DNA of 8,440 bases, from assembly GCA_902494595.1 (NCBI GenBank), contig CABUTY010000039.1, forward strand, positions 1-8,440, in the 5' to 3' direction. The DNA comes from an uncultured Porphyromonadaceae bacterium (lineage in GTDB: Bacteria > Bacteroidota > Bacteroidia > Bacteroidales > Muribaculaceae). The notes under the pieces are model-generated. The model saw nothing but the letters and a program-made list of their open reading frames with translations. It was not told the DNA's origin and did no database searches. How positions within the stretch are numbered: the stretch's first letter is position 1; each line of letters starts with the position of its first letter. Shown piece by piece: positions 7,401 to 8,440 of the stretch. The translations under genes and the position numbers were made by a program.

Positions 7401-8440
7401 TCAGATGCTGGAGCTGTTCCCCGACAAGCTGGCCGGCGAGACTTACGATGCCGTGGTGCACCGCACCGGCCTGCAGCTGCGCTCTCAGCAGCAGACTCGC
7501 CGCCTCATTGCGCAGAGCAACGACCCCGAACTTATCGCCATGGTTGACTCCCTACAGTCGCTTCGCCGGCAGATTTCCCTTATGGAGGCCGACAATCTCC
7601 AGTCGTTCATGAATCCCGAGTCGAGAACCATGCAGCGCTTCATCGCCGACCGCCTCGAACAGCAGGTGATGGACCGCACCGCAAAGTTGCGCGAAGAGGC
7701 CAACCCCGTGGTCACCTGGCAGATGATTCGCGACAGTCTCGCTCCCGGGCAGGCCGCCGTTGAGTTCGTTTTCTCCTCCTCAAAGCTTATGGCTCTCGTG
7801 CTCCGACACAATTCCAAAGCCCCTGAAGCCATTACCCTTTGCGACCACAAACAGCTCACCGACGCATTGCGCAGTCTCAACGCCACAAATGCCGCCGCCC
7901 TCGTCTCCCGTCTCTTCGCCAGCGACAATATCGACCTATACTCCATGCTGTGGCAGCCCATGGAAAATGTCCTCAAAAATGCCGACCGTGTATATTTCAC
8001 GGCTCCCGGCATTCTCTATACCATCCCTTTCAACGCCATAACCACCCCCGACGGCTCGCTGCTCATGGACCGCTACGACCTCCGCCAGCTCACCTCCACC
8101 GCCCGCATCGCCGATGGTATCGACGAATACGACGGCCCTCTGCCCGACGACATCGCCATGGTTTCCGACATCGTTTACAGCAAACGACAGGTCAACAGAA
8201 AAGGTTTGCGCCCCGGTCCCGGCCTCATGGCGCGCATGCAGCAGCTTCGCGAGGAGGATATGGCAGCTCTGCTTGCCGACAGGGGTGTCGACCCCGTAGC
8301 CCTCAGCGAAGTGAACGACACCGCTGCTTCCCGATACATTGTCACCGACAGCTTCGGATATCTCTATTACACAGCCTTCGAGGGCGACACAATCGCCAAC
8401 GAATGCCCCGGCAGCGTCATTCGGCGCCTCCAGCGTACCG
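4426..8440 (+). CDS. Exported CHAT-domain protein (caspase-like), 3' end beyond the window
   Basis: I read one open frame without a stop from 4426 to the window edge, at least 1338 residues. The N-terminus looks like a signal peptide: charged MKLFLTYFR, hydrophobic TVLMTLSLCLLHV, then GDGYG-Q with likely cleavage near residue 27, so the protein should act in the periplasm or outside the cell. A long, probably helical region of the kind that often carries TPR-like repeats in this family follows, though I cannot mark individual repeats. From about residue 1006 it follows the CHAT-family pattern: TYDAVVHRTGLQL (1006-1018), PGQAAVEF (1107-1114), DLYSMLWQPM (1170-1179) and APGILYTIPFNAI (1193-1205). 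CHAT domains are His/Cys peptidases related to caspases. The catalytic His and Cys lie further on, outside the window, so activity cannot be judged. The 25-base gap after the methyltransferase, with no visible promoter, suggests shared transcription. The start has no Shine-Dalgarno site, only A-rich sequence. Confidence 0.88.
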   Translation, partial: MKLFLTYFRTVLMTLSLCLLHVGDGYGQVTAFDHRDECREWFRTNYPRPDTLADSRLLMEACEAIVNELDQDEPIRLLAAVGERVPAVNDYLQHFLNLEPDTLMRHRRHALNAIADYADSIIPGSYAARFIRLQALADNHNYANHDNPDGCQQLKDIEALAVNQQKIADSSSDPNEKEFLLLSRLCFFVHRYLHEGADNPQYYPELFELERLALKTFPLDSQDASLNRISCYSLLGNAIASISYHDEIGFAVKPEENPYDNGTYADFPHIGDNVYANMVRYASEAEETARRMYGDWHPVTLEMRASHVTARQLIGLFPADEHNDLLRYATLTMQPSSPVALLLNHQSIISRVQHPDAKLLNTLTATAELEKCILGLENGNYLHLWLMSIPLRLQSGYDAFQLSLDIDSVCREAYPSNAIKRNILLAQLLPSFDFFTKSNLMQDVHDYYIHNNNGSVESLRLGKNLLNYYLNSIPNDSLYRGVARKYADDCLSFYGPESPHYFNALIDSWKNPFSMQLDQGFNVKADSLLAVMKPLQFNRKHNLTHKLRQGKALCYLNAAESINAIAAFRNLVNDYPDVLINKGLLANMLLVQDIDNPDARRMAVEFVDSAYLHPEQLDYNSCLMPVNLAMMMSDSLRSRRHIDMLLAREEKNVNYITGLHSNLYYTLRTYLINLLNSTGGFAEAASVKNHDKEEFAALMRYPNFQAPQGLMNYIQTLASAEGNMDDKSVYVYTYCSFLTNLITANSTEPILLKRYILTSLFMRFEAAIGWCNSLVSQRNFLRSQGKDAEADQMQSRLDTQLADLKTLFDEVKATEIGLLDSPDDMKAFNNFIPTIHLCMMSYGYVMLLCSDNEDSHEFLDLMTEYAGKILADNTNPAFRSWAILATILAYSWDDDGLSFDYDTETMEKLRPLFAEAENIQIPEHLPTSVKLSLLGFRYQALIIQGRDKEALEAGREVYRTWRSMVDGNYALMTEAEQNSMDASSGSYANIPAQMLELFPDKLAGETYDAVVHRTGLQLRSQQQTRRLIAQSNDPELIAMVDSLQSLRRQISLMEADNLQSFMNPESRTMQRFIADRLEQQVMDRTAKLREEANPVVTWQMIRDSLAPGQAAVEFVFSSSKLMALVLRHNSKAPEAITLCDHKQLTDALRSLNATNAAALVSRLFASDNIDLYSMLWQPMENVLKNADRVYFTAPGILYTIPFNAITTPDGSLLMDRYDLRQLTSTARIADGIDEYDGPLPDDIAMVSDIVYSKRQVNRKGLRPGPGLMARMQQLREEDMAALLADRGVDPVALSEVNDTAASRYIVTDSFGYLYYTAFEGDTIANECPGSVIRRLQRT
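5977..5980. other. GATC site, one of two in the window
   Basis: This is a predicted target of the restriction-modification pair, formed by a GAT Asp codon followed by CAA in the CHAT gene. No other GATC was seen before it in the window. Confidence 0.85.
6832..6835. other. GATC site, second of two in the window
   Basis: This is the other predicted target of the restriction-modification pair, formed by a GAT Asp codon followed by CTC in the CHAT gene. No further GATC was seen from here to the window end. Confidence 0.85.

Noticed and set aside
7485..8012. Reverse-strand frame of 175 codons inside the CHAT gene
   Set aside because: The + strand frame here is an uninterrupted CHAT-family sequence with recognisable motifs. 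The reverse frame shows no family features and arises from GC-rich codon bias.
1..8440. CRISPR arrays, tRNA or rRNA genes, insertion-sequence ends
   Set aside because: I saw no regularly spaced repeats, no cloverleaf-like sequence and no transposase or terminal inverted repeats, and the coding genes account for almost all of the window.

Overview
The window most likely comes from a Bacteroidota chromosome, probably a Bacteroidales gut commensal of the Muribaculaceae type. Three signs point there: a promoter of the Bacteroidota form (TTTG, 20 bases, TAnnTTTG) at 1364-1395, start codons preceded by A-rich sequence instead of strong Shine-Dalgarno sites, and a very large exported CHAT-domain protein. 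The family name is an inference; the phylum is better supported. All convincing genes are on the + strand.

Layout. Bases 1-169 hold no convincing gene, only short overlapping open frames. Next comes a tightly coupled pair: a GNAT acetyltransferase (170-637) and an alpha/beta-hydrolase resembling the Fes/IroE-type esterases (609-1283), whose reading frames overlap by 29 bases. A 139-base intergenic region follows, with a good promoter. Downstream is a compact run that looks like one transcription unit: a 46-residue, extremely acidic small protein (1423-1563), a Sau3AI/MutH-family restriction endonuclease (1591-3045), a DNA cytosine-5 methyltransferase (3042-4400, ATGA overlap with the nuclease) and a CHAT-domain protein with a signal peptide (4426 to the window end, 3' end missing). 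The gaps are 27, -4 and 25 bases.

How it works together. The nuclease and methyltransferase form a type II restriction-modification system. By family it should recognise GATC, with methylation on the cytosine. The window supports this independently: reading both strands by eye, I find only two GATC sites in 8440 bases (about 33 expected at equal base frequencies), both inside the CHAT gene and none in the first 5976 bases. In the CHAT gene, isoleucine codons after a G-ending codon are ATT or ATA in all eight cases I found, never ATC. The nuclease has an active MutH-like N-terminal half (D70, E77, K79) and a degenerate C-terminal half (E314, M321, K323), and a nine-A run sits between the two.

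The possible new system is the four-gene arrangement: acidic microprotein, GATC restriction-modification, and an exported CHAT protein. Whether the CHAT protein belongs to the defence unit or is just a neighbour cannot be settled from the sequence. Its catalytic His and Cys would lie past the window edge.
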